DNA of 64,000 bases from Hypomesus transpacificus (GCF_021917145.1 NC_061062.1:12346282-12410281), one strand, 5' to 3'; positions 13,415 to 23,100 are shown, numbered from the stretch's first letter. The notes: generated from the letters alone by a model not told the origin. Made by a program: numbers and translations.

Positions 13415-14384
13415 TGATGCTAACGCTGAACCACACACAAATGCACATACACACAGATGATTACACACTGACACACATGTATACGTATGTGTGCTTGCGT
13501 GTATGTGTGTGTGTGTGTGTATGTGTGAATTCCTACATTCCACTCAAAGCAACACCACACCAGGGAGTGCTGGAAGAATTAGAAAGTCTGACTACACAGC
13601 ATCCCACGCTGGGACAGAAAGATGAAGACAAGAGGTGGTCTCTCCCTCCCTCTCTCTATGTTTCTCTCTCTCTTTCTCTTCCTCTCTCTTTCTCTCTCCC
13701 TCCTCGAATGTCTCTGTCTTTCTTTCTCTCTCTACTCTCTCAGCAGTTATTGACAACACACAGGAAGGGAGTACAAAAACATACTGAAACGAGAAATTTG
13801 CATCCTCCATCCAAACATTCCTGGGGAATGGAGGGTTGTCTCCTTATTAAGTATGAGGTGGCTGTACCATTTCCTGCTCACTGCGAAAAGCTGCCATCTG
13901 GAGGGTGAGGGTGGGGGGCAGGTACATGGCGGGGGTGGGTGGGTGCAGTTTCTGCCCCCCCCACACACACATACACACACCTCCTCCAGGCTCTCACCCC
14001 CCCTCCCACAGAACGACAGATAAGCAGAAGGGAGCCACTCGTCATCGATGTGGCGACCGATGCGTGTCGCAGTGAGAGAGAGACACAGAATCCATCAAAA
14101 GTGACTCAAGATGAATGATTTAGGCTCCTCCATTCGTAATCCAAACACTCAGCATCGGATGCAGTCTCCAACTTGAAGTATCTGACTCACATGCTTTTAG
14201 TGCTGAAGACTACATCCTTGTCTTTACATTTCAATCAAGTAGCTTTCAAGTCCATGGGTGTGATGATTTGGTAAACTCAGTTCTAACTAAGGAATAGTTC
14301 TGGAGGAGAAGACCCCAAGAATCCATTGAAGAGAGGAGAGGATTGGATGGGATGGGAAGAAATGTGAAGAGGGGAGAGGACAGA

Positions 14385-14490
14385 AGTGAGGGAAGAGCAG
14401 AGGAGAAGAGAGGAGAAGAGAGGAGAGGGGAGAGGAGGGGAGAAGAGGGGAGAGGAGGGAAGAGGAGAGGAGTGGAGAGGAGGGGAAAGG
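14385..14490. repeat. GAGAGGGGA purine minisatellite
   Basis: Tandem GAGAGGGGAGAGGAGGGGA-like words, purine-only on the plus strand. Composition is similar to the larger array at 18440-18990. Confidence 0.8.
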
Positions 14491-15678
14491 AGAACTGTGT
14501 GTTCCTGTTTAAGTGCTATTTCATTATTTCTCTCCCTCTGTGGTTTAAAATCAGGCTTCTCTTGGGCATGCTGTGAACACATAAAGATGGAGCACCATCT
14601 TGTGGCCAAGTAAATTCATTTTGAACACAGTTACACAGGCACAGCCAAAGTATGAGACAACAGATTGAAATTGTGCTTGACCCTATCTGAAAAAAAACAC
14701 CTGCAGACAGATGGCATGGTAACAGGGCAGAGGCCAGAAGAGTTATCCATATGACAGCTGTGATACTGAGGAATGAAAACCTCAGAGAGACTAATGACTG
14801 CCTGATTGTAATGACCGGCCCACACGGTTCCCCTTTCGGATGACTTTGTTGTGAGGACGTGCCACTGTACTCAGCTGCAAGAGAGATGAGAATGACCATG
14901 TATCTACTTCTTTCCTCTCATCTTTTATTCCTTACTTTGTAACATCCCCTCTCAATCTCTCCCTTTCTCATTTTCTGTTAAATTTTTCGATGGGCTTTCA
15001 AGGCACAGAGGAACACTTTCACATAAACGTCAGTGTAAGAATAAAACAGTGTGAGTACAACAACACCAACATTATGATGATAAGCATAATATTTATTCAT
15101 ATATAAAGTATAGCAATTATCCTAGTCTCTAAAAACTGTCCCCAGCAATTCATTTATATTTTGGTGTCAGTCTAACTCAAATATTTTACAAATTTTGTTA
15201 AAAAAAAAAAAAAAAAAAATTGTTTGTTTTTGTTAGTTTTTGTTAGTTTTTGTTAGTTTTTGTTTGTTTTTGTTATTACCACCTAACCTTACACACACAC
15301 ACACGTGTGTTCAAACACAGACACTAAGAGAAACTTTTACTCACTTTCTCACCACAGTACCTGCAACAACATCATCCTCAATTTTATATTATATTATACA
15401 TTCTCTACAGTCTTTCAAACATAGTTTGAATAAATGCTAATGCCGAAAGGATTTAAAACAGTCTTTTACATATAAACTACAATATATGATACGTAACTAT
15501 TCTATAAATAATTTTTCAGAACAACAAATGTTTTGCATCTTTATGATGGAGGATTGTCGATAAGGGAAGCTGAAAGTTCCTGTCAATGTATTTTCCATCT
15601 TAAACTTCCTCCACTATACAACAGGTAGACCTGGTCAACACTGGGCATTAAGGGAGAGTTAGTCTCAGCTGAGGGATC

Positions 15679-18374
15679 ATGGGAGCTCAGGCACACAACA
15701 TGTATCTGCTGCTGGGGTGTCTACTGTTCACCTGGCTTAGCACTCAAGGTAAACTGCACAGACTCATAATCTGTTTAAATGTACTTTTTTACCGTCTGTG
15801 AGATTCAAATTAATTACAGAATAAACATTTCATCAAATTGTATTCTACAAAAAGGGGTTTAGAGTTTTAAGTTAATTTGGTTTTAAAATGTGAATTGTAA
15901 TTTAGCTGAAACAGACTTGATCACATTTGCTCAGTTGGCCTATTGGTGTTTAAAACCAATAGGCCAATAGGCTGATGGCCCAATAGCGGTTGACGCTGAT
16001 GGCGGCGAGGAAGAGGATGGAGCAGTAGGTGTTGATGAAGAACAGCAAGCCCTCCACGCAGCACATGAAGTCAGAGTAGATCCAGTCACCACCAAGACTG
16101 TAGTAACCAATCCAGAAGGGCAGAGCACAGACGAAGAGAAGGTCGAGAGATGGTCAGGTTGATCATGTAGATGCAGATCTCGCTCATGGTCTTGGAGTGA
16201 CGAAGCCTCCGCAGTATGAACAGCGCATAACAATTGGCTAGCAGGCCAAGGATGAACACTATGCCATAAAACACAGGAAACAGCGTGTAGCGGAACTCAG
16301 AGTCCAGGAAAGATATGTTTTCTTTTTGAGGATAACCTTAAAAAGGTTATCCTTCCAACTGAGAACATTTGGGAAGATGATAAGCTGAGACACAAGGGTT
16401 TTCCCCATCTCTCATTTGGTATACTACATACATGAACAAGAAAACAGTCGATTCAGATACACATTCAATTTATGTATATATTTTTTATCTTCAATGAATA
16501 TATGGAATGTGTATGTAATAATGTTTTTTCAGGATATTTGGAGAGATAGTGTGTTGACAAGATTATTTTCCAGACTGTTTTGACTGACACCCTGTGATAT
16601 CCTCTCATGTTTTAGTATCTGCCAAGTGGCCACTGGACATTAACTACACCGCCGAGGCTCCTGCTGTCTTGGTGGGTGAACCGTTCACAATGTCGTGTTC
16701 CATCTTACCAGGCTTTAACCAAACCTGGCGACGCGTCAACCAGAATAAAACACGTTTTACAGGCGACAACTTCACTCTGCAGAGCGCTACTCTTAACGAC
16801 ACAGGGCAGTACCAGTGTGTTTATCAGAATATTTCCTCGCAGTTGCTAGGACAGCCTGTAACGTTGAATGTAGTAGGTAAGCAATCGTTTTCTCTTGGAT
16901 TCTTCCTTGATTCTTCTACTGTCCTGCAGGGTTGTCTAGGTTGGACTATTTGCTGTATGATGATAATATAATACCAGAAAATGTAGGTGTGTGATAACTG
17001 TTTGCGGTACAACTCATCTATGAACTTGCCCCCTCCCTCCCGTCTATCCTCTCCTTTACCCTCCTCCATCTGCTCCCCTCCACCATCCACCACTTACCCT
17101 ACCTACTCAACCCCCCTCCCCACCCCCCCCATCACATACACACAAACCTTCACCCGTCTACTCCCTTCCCACCCCCTTTTTTCGCCAGAGTTACTCCCTC
17201 CTGTGTGGGTGAGTGCAGACCCAGTTACACCAACCATAGTGGAAGGTCATGAAGTCAGCCTCAAGTGTAGCCAAAGCGACTCCAGTATCGGGCCTCTTGG
17301 GTCTTGGGTGTGGAAGCGAAAGGGAGTGCAGGACGTGTGGAAGGAGGTGGGCAGGGGCAGGGGCCTGACTCTCACCAGGTCCAGCCAGACTGGGACGTAC
17401 CGCTGCCAGGTCAACAGCAACACTTATGCCATCTACCAGGAGCAAACCAGCCTGGAGTGCAGTGTCATCATCATCCCCCTGCCAATAACCAGTGAGTTCA
17501 TCTCAACTTCCTTTCTACCATTCCATATTCCCAACTGTCTCGCTTAAGGACAAACAGTATGCTAATGCTTACACTTGCTGGTGTGAATTTGCGGAAGGCC
17601 AACTGCTGTACTTCCCCCTGAAACTTCTGTGTTGTGAGTTTTCCCATTCTTTTCAGTGTGAATGTACAGTAACAATGCCTGTCTACTTGAAACATGTGTT
17701 GTGTGTGACTCTCTCAGTCAGTTACCATGTAGCTGTGGCAGGGCTGTCACTGGCTCTGTTGGCATTGCTCCTATTGGCCCTTCTGTTTCTGAGGATGTTG
17801 AGACTGAGGACCAATGAGACAGCTACTTTACAGGACCTGTTCAGAAGCAAAGGTCAGAGAACATTTGACAATGCTTCTCGCTAAATCTGGCAGTACTTCA
17901 GTAGGCCTACCTTCACATCATCATGTTAGGATCATGGTATGTGAGTGGGAATCAACTGTATCTTGTTTTTGTTTTTTTACAGAGACTGCTATACCTCACC
18001 AAACTGAACTGAAAAAAATCCCAAATAAATCACCAAAGTAAGTGCAGTGTCATTGATTGGTTTATTGATAAACTGATTCATTTGTTGATTAGTTTAATCA
18101 TTCAGCCTGAGAAATACCTCTTCATGAAATATGTACAAGTTACGCGTTTGGGAAATAATATTATTACACAATATTACCCAAAGCAGCTAAGAAATCTGTG
18201 CTCTCCATGCAAGAGTGTGAAGCCATACATATTCTGTCCACTAGGAGGAGTGCCCAAAAACCTGCTGTCGAGGTCGGGGAGGTCTATATGAACTGTGAAA
18301 CCATCGGCAAGGCCTACTGTGACCTCAAAACTGACCAGACAATTGTAGAGGAGATCTACGACACCCTGGACTAA
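15679..18374 (+). CDS. Two-Ig-domain type I membrane receptor, FcR-like layout (6 exons)
   Basis: Reconstructed from splice signals and phase: exons 15679-15748, 16616-16876, 17189-17491, 17718-17852, 17983-18037 and 18245-18374 give 317 aa. Every intron has GT-AG ends; the first four are phase 1, as usual for Ig-domain exons, and the last is phase 2. Exon 1 is a signal peptide (MGAQAHNMYLLLGCLLFTWL). A downstream Met at 15700 is an alternative start. Exon 2 is Ig domain 1 (residues 24-110; core Cys, Trp and DTGQYQC) with six N-glycosylation sequons. Exon 3 is Ig domain 2 (111-211; SLKC, WVWKRK, TGTYRC). Exon 4 has an uncharged transmembrane helix (about 216-236). The cytoplasmic tail has Tyr289 (YMNC), Tyr299 (YCDL) and Tyr313 (YDTL). 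The layout resembles Fc-receptor-like proteins of leukocytes, but ligand and orthology are unknown to me. Intron 1 holds an antisense ptafr fragment. Confidence 0.8.
15935..15967. repeat. Perfect 13-bp inverted repeat (hairpin) at the left edge of the ptafr fragment
   Basis: Left arm TTGGCCTATTGGT (15935-15947) pairs perfectly with ACCAATAGGCCAA (15955-15967) around a 7-nt loop GTTTAAA. The right arm runs straight into the ptafr-homologous sequence, which begins at about 15968-15971. Confidence 0.9.
15968..16322 (-). pseudogene. ptafr-like gene fragment in intron 1 of the Ig receptor
   Basis: About 350 bp matches the minus-strand ptafr genes at 20046-21236 and 24597-25787 almost base for base, with only a handful of substitutions seen by eye. 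It covers residues about 25-138 of the 396-aa receptor: the end of the N-terminal tail, TM1, TM2, TM3 and the NRYWAIS motif. A one-base length change near 16142 (GGTCGAGAGATGG against GGTCAGCCATGG) breaks the frame, and everything after TM3 is missing. It therefore cannot encode a receptor. It agrees with the 20-kb copy at some variable sites and with the 24-kb copy at others, so it may derive from their common ancestor or from a third copy. It lies antisense inside an intron of another gene. Confidence 0.9.
16329..16353. repeat. Perfect 11-bp inverted repeat (hairpin) at the right edge of the ptafr fragment
   Basis: Left arm AGGATAACCTT (16329-16339) pairs with AAGGTTATCCT (16343-16353) around a 3-nt AAA loop. 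It starts within about 10 bp of where ptafr homology stops. It is unrelated in sequence to the hairpin at the other edge. Confidence 0.9.
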
Positions 18375-18439
18375 AGACTGGGGGAGCATGGAATGTAGAA
18401 GAGAGAGGAAGAGGGACACAGTGTGAAATGAGATTATGG

Positions 18440-18990
18440 AGAGGAAGGAGAGTGGGGGGAGGGAGAGGGGGAGGAGGGAGAGGGAGGAGGGACAGGGGAG
18501 ATGGAGAGGGGGAGGAGGGAGAGAGGAGAGGGAGGAGGGACAGGGGAGAGGGAGAGGAGGGGGAGGGGAGGAGGGAGAGGGAGGAGGGACAGGGGAGAGG
18601 GAGAAGGGGAGGAGGGAGAGGGAGGAGGGACAGGGGAGAGGGAGAGGAAGAGGGGAGAGGGAGGAGGGACAGGGGAGAGGGAGAGGAGGAGGGGGAGGAG
18701 GGAGAGGGAGAGGGAGAGGGAAAGGGAAAGGGAAAGGGAAAGGGAGAGGGAGAGGGAGAGGGGGAGGGAGAGGGAAAGGGAGAGGGAGAGGGAGAGGGAG
18801 AGGGAGAGGGAGAGGGAGAGGGAGAGGGAGAGGGAGAGGGAGAGGGAGAGGGGGAGGGAGAGGGAAAGGGAGAGGGAGAGGGAGAGGGAGAGGGAGAGGG
18901 AGAGGGAGAGGGAGAGGGAGAGGGAGAGGGAGAGGGGGGAGAGAGAGGAGGGACAAGGGGAGAGGGAGGAGTGACAAGGGGAGAGGGAGA
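18440..18990 (+). repeat. Purine minisatellite (GGGAGA)n in the probable 3' UTR of the Ig receptor
   Basis: The left part (18440-18690) repeats longer units around GAGGAGGGACAGGGGAGAG. The right part (about 18700-18945) is a near-perfect 6-bp GGGAGA/GGGAAA array. Within it a marker word GGGGGAGGGAGAGGGAAAGG recurs 90 bp apart (about 18758 and 18848), indicating higher-order duplication. The array begins about 65 bp after the receptor stop codon (18372-18374). Long frames on both strands (Gly-Glu-Arg or Pro-Leu-Ser) are repeat artefacts. Confidence 0.9.
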
Positions 18991-19427
18991 GGAGTGAATT
19001 GGAGAACTTGTATGAAATTTATGTATACAAAAACGTTGTTTCACAGATGTGCGATGCAAATTATACATTTGTCATAATCTACAGAAACATACACATATGA
19101 CATCAACACATATCATCTCAATATTATGAACATAAACTTGTACATTTACATGAAATTGTCATTGCCGACAGCTATAGTTTGTGGTTTATGCGTGTGCCTC
19201 TCTCTTTAAAGTAGCAAATACAACAATTGTAGATTCTGCATTATTATAGCACAGGACCACACTAAGATGGGTTACTTTCACAACTGATCTTTTGGGGTAT
19301 ATCGTACTGTATTTGAGATATGCTGTTGTTGCACTTATATATCACATATATATTTGAAACGTGCTTTCTACTCTTTTATATGATTATCTGCTGCTCCTCC
19401 TAAATTCACTTTTTGTTGTTGGCTTTG

Positions 19428-19433
19428 AATAAA
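19428..19433 (+). promoter_or_regulatory. Candidate poly(A) signal for the Ig receptor gene
   Basis: This is an AATAAA on the plus strand about 1.05 kb downstream of the receptor stop codon. It sits inside a SINE-tail-like phrase (AATAAAAGTGTCTGCTACATG), so it may be repeat-derived. Earlier cleavage cannot be excluded. Confidence 0.4.
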
Positions 19434-19492
19434 AGTGTCTGCTACATGAAGCAATGTAACTAAGGATGTAATGTCATGTATAATGTCCAGGA

Positions 19493-19655
19493 GGTGTCAC
19501 TAGATCTCTGGGCCCCCTGGCTAATTTGTACAGCGGGCCCCAAAATCTGAATCATACAGGAAAGTAAAGGGGTCTGCTGGGCCCCTATCTGACCAGGGCC
19601 CTTAGAATTCTCCTAATCGTCCAACCCCCCCCCTCCCCCCCTTACAGCGCCCCTG
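19493..19655. mobile_element. hAT-like terminal remnant, unit A
   Basis: The right edge reads CTTACAGCGCCCCTG, the reverse complement of a CAGGGGCGCTGTAAG terminus typical of hAT-type elements, and the interior has GGGCCC-rich words (CTGGGCCCCCTGG, GCGGGCCCC). No matching opposite end or transposase was seen. The same remnant occurs in unit B, so it predates the duplication. Confidence 0.35.
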
Positions 19656-20039
19656 ATCATGCCTTTCAAATGTACAGGGCAGCAGAACTTCCTCAACGCA
19701 GAGGCTACAATACCCTGGGTGGACAACATAACTGTAATTTTTACAGAGTATTTGTGGTATATACAGCACAGGGAGTAGAGTAATTACACACTCAGTTCAG
19801 GCTAGGGACTATTGCTAAACAAATGTACTTCCTCATGTTTCTGGCTTTCACATGTTTCACAACGACATGCAATGTCCTTTTCTGACATCCGACCTCAGCA
19901 ATGCACTCCACTGCACTGTTTACAGTAACCAATATATCAGAATAATAGTGGAACAAGGAAACACTGCTTTGGAATGCCATCTCACCAGTGTGTCCACCCA
20001 AAAATGTACTTCCAAGAAGTGACTTATAAATAAAACAAC

Positions 20040-20045
20040 TTTATT
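20040..20045 (-). promoter_or_regulatory. AATAAA abutting the ptafr (unit A) stop codon
   Basis: On the minus strand the sequence is TGAAATAAAG: stop TGA (20046-20048) followed at once by AATAAA. Unit B has the same arrangement (24591-24596). If used, the 3' UTR would be only a few tens of bases. It may be coincidental. Confidence 0.35.
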
Positions 20046-21236
20046 TCAGCTCTCGTCAGCCATGTTGGCTGTGTAACCCTGGAGTTGCTGTTGTTCACCA
20101 TGCCTCTGGCTCTGGTACTTGCTATCCATGGATATCTGGGTAGTGCCTGTTTGGAAGCCAGCATCTCCTTTCCTCATTTTCTTCAGGTGGGCTTTGATGT
20201 AAGAACGGAATTTATTGGTGGCAAAGCAGTAGACTACAGGGTCCACAATGCAGTTCAGGCCCATGAGGAGGAGGGTAACCTGGTGGAGGTCATTGAGGTA
20301 CTGCCTGGTGTCCTGCTCCCACCCCTGGCTGCCCCATCCCTCCCTGATCTCCAGCACTGCCAGCACCCAGGGGAGCTGGACCACATGGTGGGGAAGGAAG
20401 CACAGCACAAACACCCCCACCACCGCACACAGCATCTGCAGCGCCTGCTTCTTCACCCCACGGGGGCGACGGGACGCCCTCATGGACGCTCCAGGATCAC
20501 CCCTAGACCTGCAGGACGGGACAGCAGGCTGGCTGGGGGACTGTGCCAGGAGGGCGTGGGCGATCAGAACGTTACAGATCACCACCAGCAGGAAGACAAG
20601 GAAGAAGAGAGCGATGATCAGGATGTGGGTTGTAGCAATAACCCTTTTGTCGTCATCTTCCTCATGCGTGTAGCCCTCAAAACAGCGGGACACGTTGTCC
20701 TTGTCTACCTGCAGGCCTGGGGACACCAGGTACTGGACCGACGTGGCCAGGGTCACCCCCCACAAGAGCGTCGATACGATGATGCCACGGCGCCGGTGTT
20801 CAGTTGAAGCAGCGGCCAGCGGACGGCTGATGGCCCAATAGCGGTTGACGCTGATGGCGGCGAGGAAGAGGATGGAGCAGTAGGTGTTGATGAAGAACAG
20901 CAAGCCCGCCACGCGGCACATGAAGTCAGAGTAGATCCAGTCACCACCACGACTGTAGTAACCAATCCAGAAGGGCAGAGCACAGACGAAGAGAAGGTCA
21001 GCCATGGTCAGGTTGATCATGTAGATGCAGATCTCGCTCATGGTTTTGGAGTGGCGAAGCCTCCGCAATATGAACAGCGCATAACAATTGGCTAGCAGGC
21101 CAAGGATGAACACTATGCCATAAAACACAGGAAACAGCGTGTAGCGGAACTCAGAGTCCAGGAAAGTTCTGTTTCCTTGGGTGACAGAGGAGTTGTAGAA
21201 CATTGTGTTGATGTCCAGGCTTGTGTTAGTCTCCAT
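20046..21236 (-). CDS. ptafr: Platelet-activating-factor-receptor-like GPCR, copy A
   Basis: Class A GPCR of 396 aa. Family hallmarks known from PTAFR are visible: DSEFRYTLFP before TM1 (residues 28-36), NLTMADLLF in TM2 (Asp80), FFINTYCS in TM3, NRY in place of DRY (131-133), Cys107 and Cys185 for the TM3-ECL2 disulfide, CFLPHHVVQLPW in TM6 (279-290) and DPVVY in TM7 (332-336). PTAFR signals through Gq/Gi in response to the lipid mediator PAF on leukocytes. ICL3 (about 231-263) carries a Ser/Pro/Arg-rich insertion compared with the 342-aa human protein, and the C-tail is longer. Start: Met at 21234-21236 (METNTSLDIN) is chosen over an in-frame upstream Met (21326), because a splice-acceptor-like CCCTCTCAG (AG at 21288-21289) lies between them; mammalian PTAFR likewise has a non-coding 5' exon and a single coding exon. 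N-glycosylation sequons are at 4, 15 and 22. No disabling change. Confidence 0.93.
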   Translation of the reverse strand: METNTSLDINTMFYNSSVTQGNRTFLDSEFRYTLFPVFYGIVFILGLLANCYALFILRRLRHSKTMSEICIYMINLTMADLLFVCALPFWIGYYSRGGDWIYSDFMCRVAGLLFFINTYCSILFLAAISVNRYWAISRPLAAASTEHRRRGIIVSTLLWGVTLATSVQYLVSPGLQVDKDNVSRCFEGYTHEEDDDKRVIATTHILIIALFFLVFLLVVICNVLIAHALLAQSPSQPAVPSCRSRGDPGASMRASRRPRGVKKQALQMLCAVVGVFVLCFLPHHVVQLPWVLAVLEIREGWGSQGWEQDTRQYLNDLHQVTLLLMGLNCIVDPVVYCFATNKFRSYIKAHLKKMRKGDAGFQTGTTQISMDSKYQSQRHGEQQQLQGYTANMADES

Positions 21237-22607
21237 CCTGCCCGTAGTCTTCACTGATGGCTCTGTGGGGAGCTCCTGCACGACACTCTGAGAGGGCAAT
21301 GCAATATGAACTATGTTAATGTACACTCATATTAGAAGTGTGTGTATGTGTGTGTATGTGTGTGTATGTGTGTTGCACTTGTTGGTTAGTTGTAACTGAG
21401 TTAACTACTTTTGAGGTTCATGTTGTTCATTTGTAACTTGTTTAACTACTTGCTTGTTTCTTCCCATTGGCACTTGGTTGCTTATCACAGTGTATGCTCA
21501 TGTTTTGGCGTCCTGCAATGTTTTTTGTGACTATCTCGTTGTCCATGATCATTGACCTATGCACTTTTTGTAAAGCTCTCTCTTGGCAGCCGCTTTAAAA
21601 GCGTCTGCTAAATTAATAAATGTAAATATATTATAGGATGTGAGTTATTCACAGTTATCTTTGGCAACATGCTTGTTCACTTCCCCTTTCTCTATTGTGG
21701 CAACAATAAAAAGCTACAAGCGACCACCTAGCAACTCAATTTCAGCACAAGTCACTATTTAGCCATGTTGGTAAATGTCTGCTATTACTTCTATTAAGCA
21801 AACCCAGTCAGGTGCGACAAAGGAATGGGTAAGTCAACATAGACAGGTGTGTGGTTAGTCACCTTAAATAACTGGACAGCCGTTTTCTCTCATGACTGGA
21901 CATAACACTAACCACATATTTTCCCCTTACACAGTGAACATATCACAAATATAAAAAGACAATACAAAATGATGGGATGGTATGATAACAAATAGGCAGA
22001 GACAAGTTATGATGTTCAAAACATAGGCAGCCTACTCACCATCATAGTCCTCTAGCACTGTCACAAGCAATCAGTTGAAAAATAAATTACAAATCGCAAA
22101 TTGTATCTAAATTTCTACTGCAAACACATGGGTTAGGCTTGAAAAACGACAATTATGCCCTGGCTACACAAAAGCAAAACAATTAATTGTAAACGCCAAT
22201 CTCCTGAGACACGGTAAGTGAGTTGATCGAGCACTTCTTCACACTGAATCATCTTCCTCCTAGTTGCGCCAGGAAGGGCTGTGCCTGTGAAACATTTAAA
22301 CTGGAAAACCCTGGTTGGCACAATCATTGTCGGTGCTTCAGTTGGTTGCTGGAATTTCATCATTCCCTTCATGACTCACAAGGATATCAGATGTAGATAA
22401 TTTCAATCTAGGCCTGTTTCTGCAAAACAGTTTCTGCAGAAACAGACAAAACTAAATTTCCGTAGAAGGGCGTTTTTCTAAAAAAGTGTCTTTCTAAAAA
22501 TAACAAAAGCCTATAAACACGTTACCTGAACTTTCATAGGATCTCTCAAGTGTTATAAAAAAGTTCGGCGTCAGATTACCATACCTGTCAACGTTTGGAG
22601 GAGGAGG

Positions 22608-22695
22608 TGGGGGGGGGGGGGGTAGGGGTGGGGGGGGGGGGTAGGGGTGGGGGGGGGGGGGGGGTAGAGGTGGGGGGGGGGTAGGGGTGGGGGGG
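22608..22695. repeat. G-rich array with quadruplex potential, unit A only
   Basis: Four or more runs of 8-16 G are separated by TAGGGGT or TAGAGGT spacers. The array lies about 1.4 kb upstream of ptafr copy A (on the gene's opposite strand, so C-rich in sense). Unit B lacks it and about 300 bp around it. Confidence 0.85.
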
Positions 22696-22986
22696 CGTGA
22701 AAGGGGGAGCTGCTGTCTTTTCTGATTGGCCGGTATTTACATCAGGGTCCTCAAGTTTTATCAAAAGCCTGGAGTGAGATCACAAACACACAGTGGCCGA
22801 GACTGTTTAAAACAGGGGAAAACAATACGTGCCGGCGGCAGATGCCTGCGCCTCGTCCATTAATACAACGTTAGCAGGACAACTTGGTTGGCGGCGTTGT
22901 GTTGCCTTCTCAGCGTGAGAAATAGCCTACAAGTTGTGGCGTGTGAGCGTGTGAACTGGTTGAAATGCGTATGTCTCACGGTCGAT

Positions 22987-23100
22987 GGGGGTCAGATGGC
23001 TGAGCTGTTAGGGAATTGGGCTATTAATCAGAAGTTTGCGTCGGGGGGAATGTCCCTGTACTTACTGTAAGTCGCTCTGGATAAGAGTGTCTGTGTCAAT
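22987..23100 (+). mobile_element. Internally deleted tRNA-derived SINE copy, unit A
   Basis: The head GTCAGATGGCTGAGCTGTTA resembles a tRNA-Leu/Ser-type A box, followed by GGGCTATTAATCAGAAG. It then jumps to a tail AATGTCCCTGTACTTACTGT and AAGTCGCTCTGGATAAGAG, typical of fish SINEs. The B-box region between them is missing in both units, so it was lost before duplication. The copy cannot be transcribed as a full element. Confidence 0.6.

Larger units (their letters stand above)
7404..15678. other. Intergenic region rich in simple repeats, no gene seen
   Basis: I cannot support any gene in these 8.3 kb. It contains a GT tract just right of the hAT-like element, the GA block at 7553-7775, CT and CA tracts (9235-9350, 9540-9605), GA plus a G run (10516-10588), a degenerate CTGG array (11021-11150), GT and CT arrays (11660-11838), a LINE tail (11880-12332), CA/GT tracts (13385-13530) and a purine block (14385-14490). 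A homopolymer A run at about 15201-15219 and a TTTTTGTTAG array at about 15222-15275 lie just upstream of the Ig-receptor gene, and I saw no convincing promoter element there. Confidence 0.6.

Noticed and set aside
15940..16274. Two overlapping minus-strand frames resembling a small GPCR gene
   Set aside because: They are the two halves of the frameshifted ptafr fragment; TM4-TM7 are absent, so it is annotated as a pseudogene fragment.
18174..19077. Long Pro-Leu-Ser and Gly-Glu-Arg open frames on both strands over the purine minisatellite
   Set aside because: They are translations of a 6-bp repeat, which stays open in several frames at once; no start context or flanking coding sequence.
20085..20807. 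240-aa plus-strand open frame opposite ptafr copy A (and its twin at 24636-25358)
   Set aside because: It lies wholly antisense to the conserved GPCR, has no recognisable domain, and is preserved in the twin simply because the DNA is duplicated.
20046..21326. XCR1 or another chemokine receptor as the identity of the tandem GPCRs
   Set aside because: The DSEFRYTLFP, FFINTYCS, CFLPHHVVQLPW and NDLHQVTL segments match PTAFR as I know it, and the chemokine-receptor DRYLAIV motif is absent.
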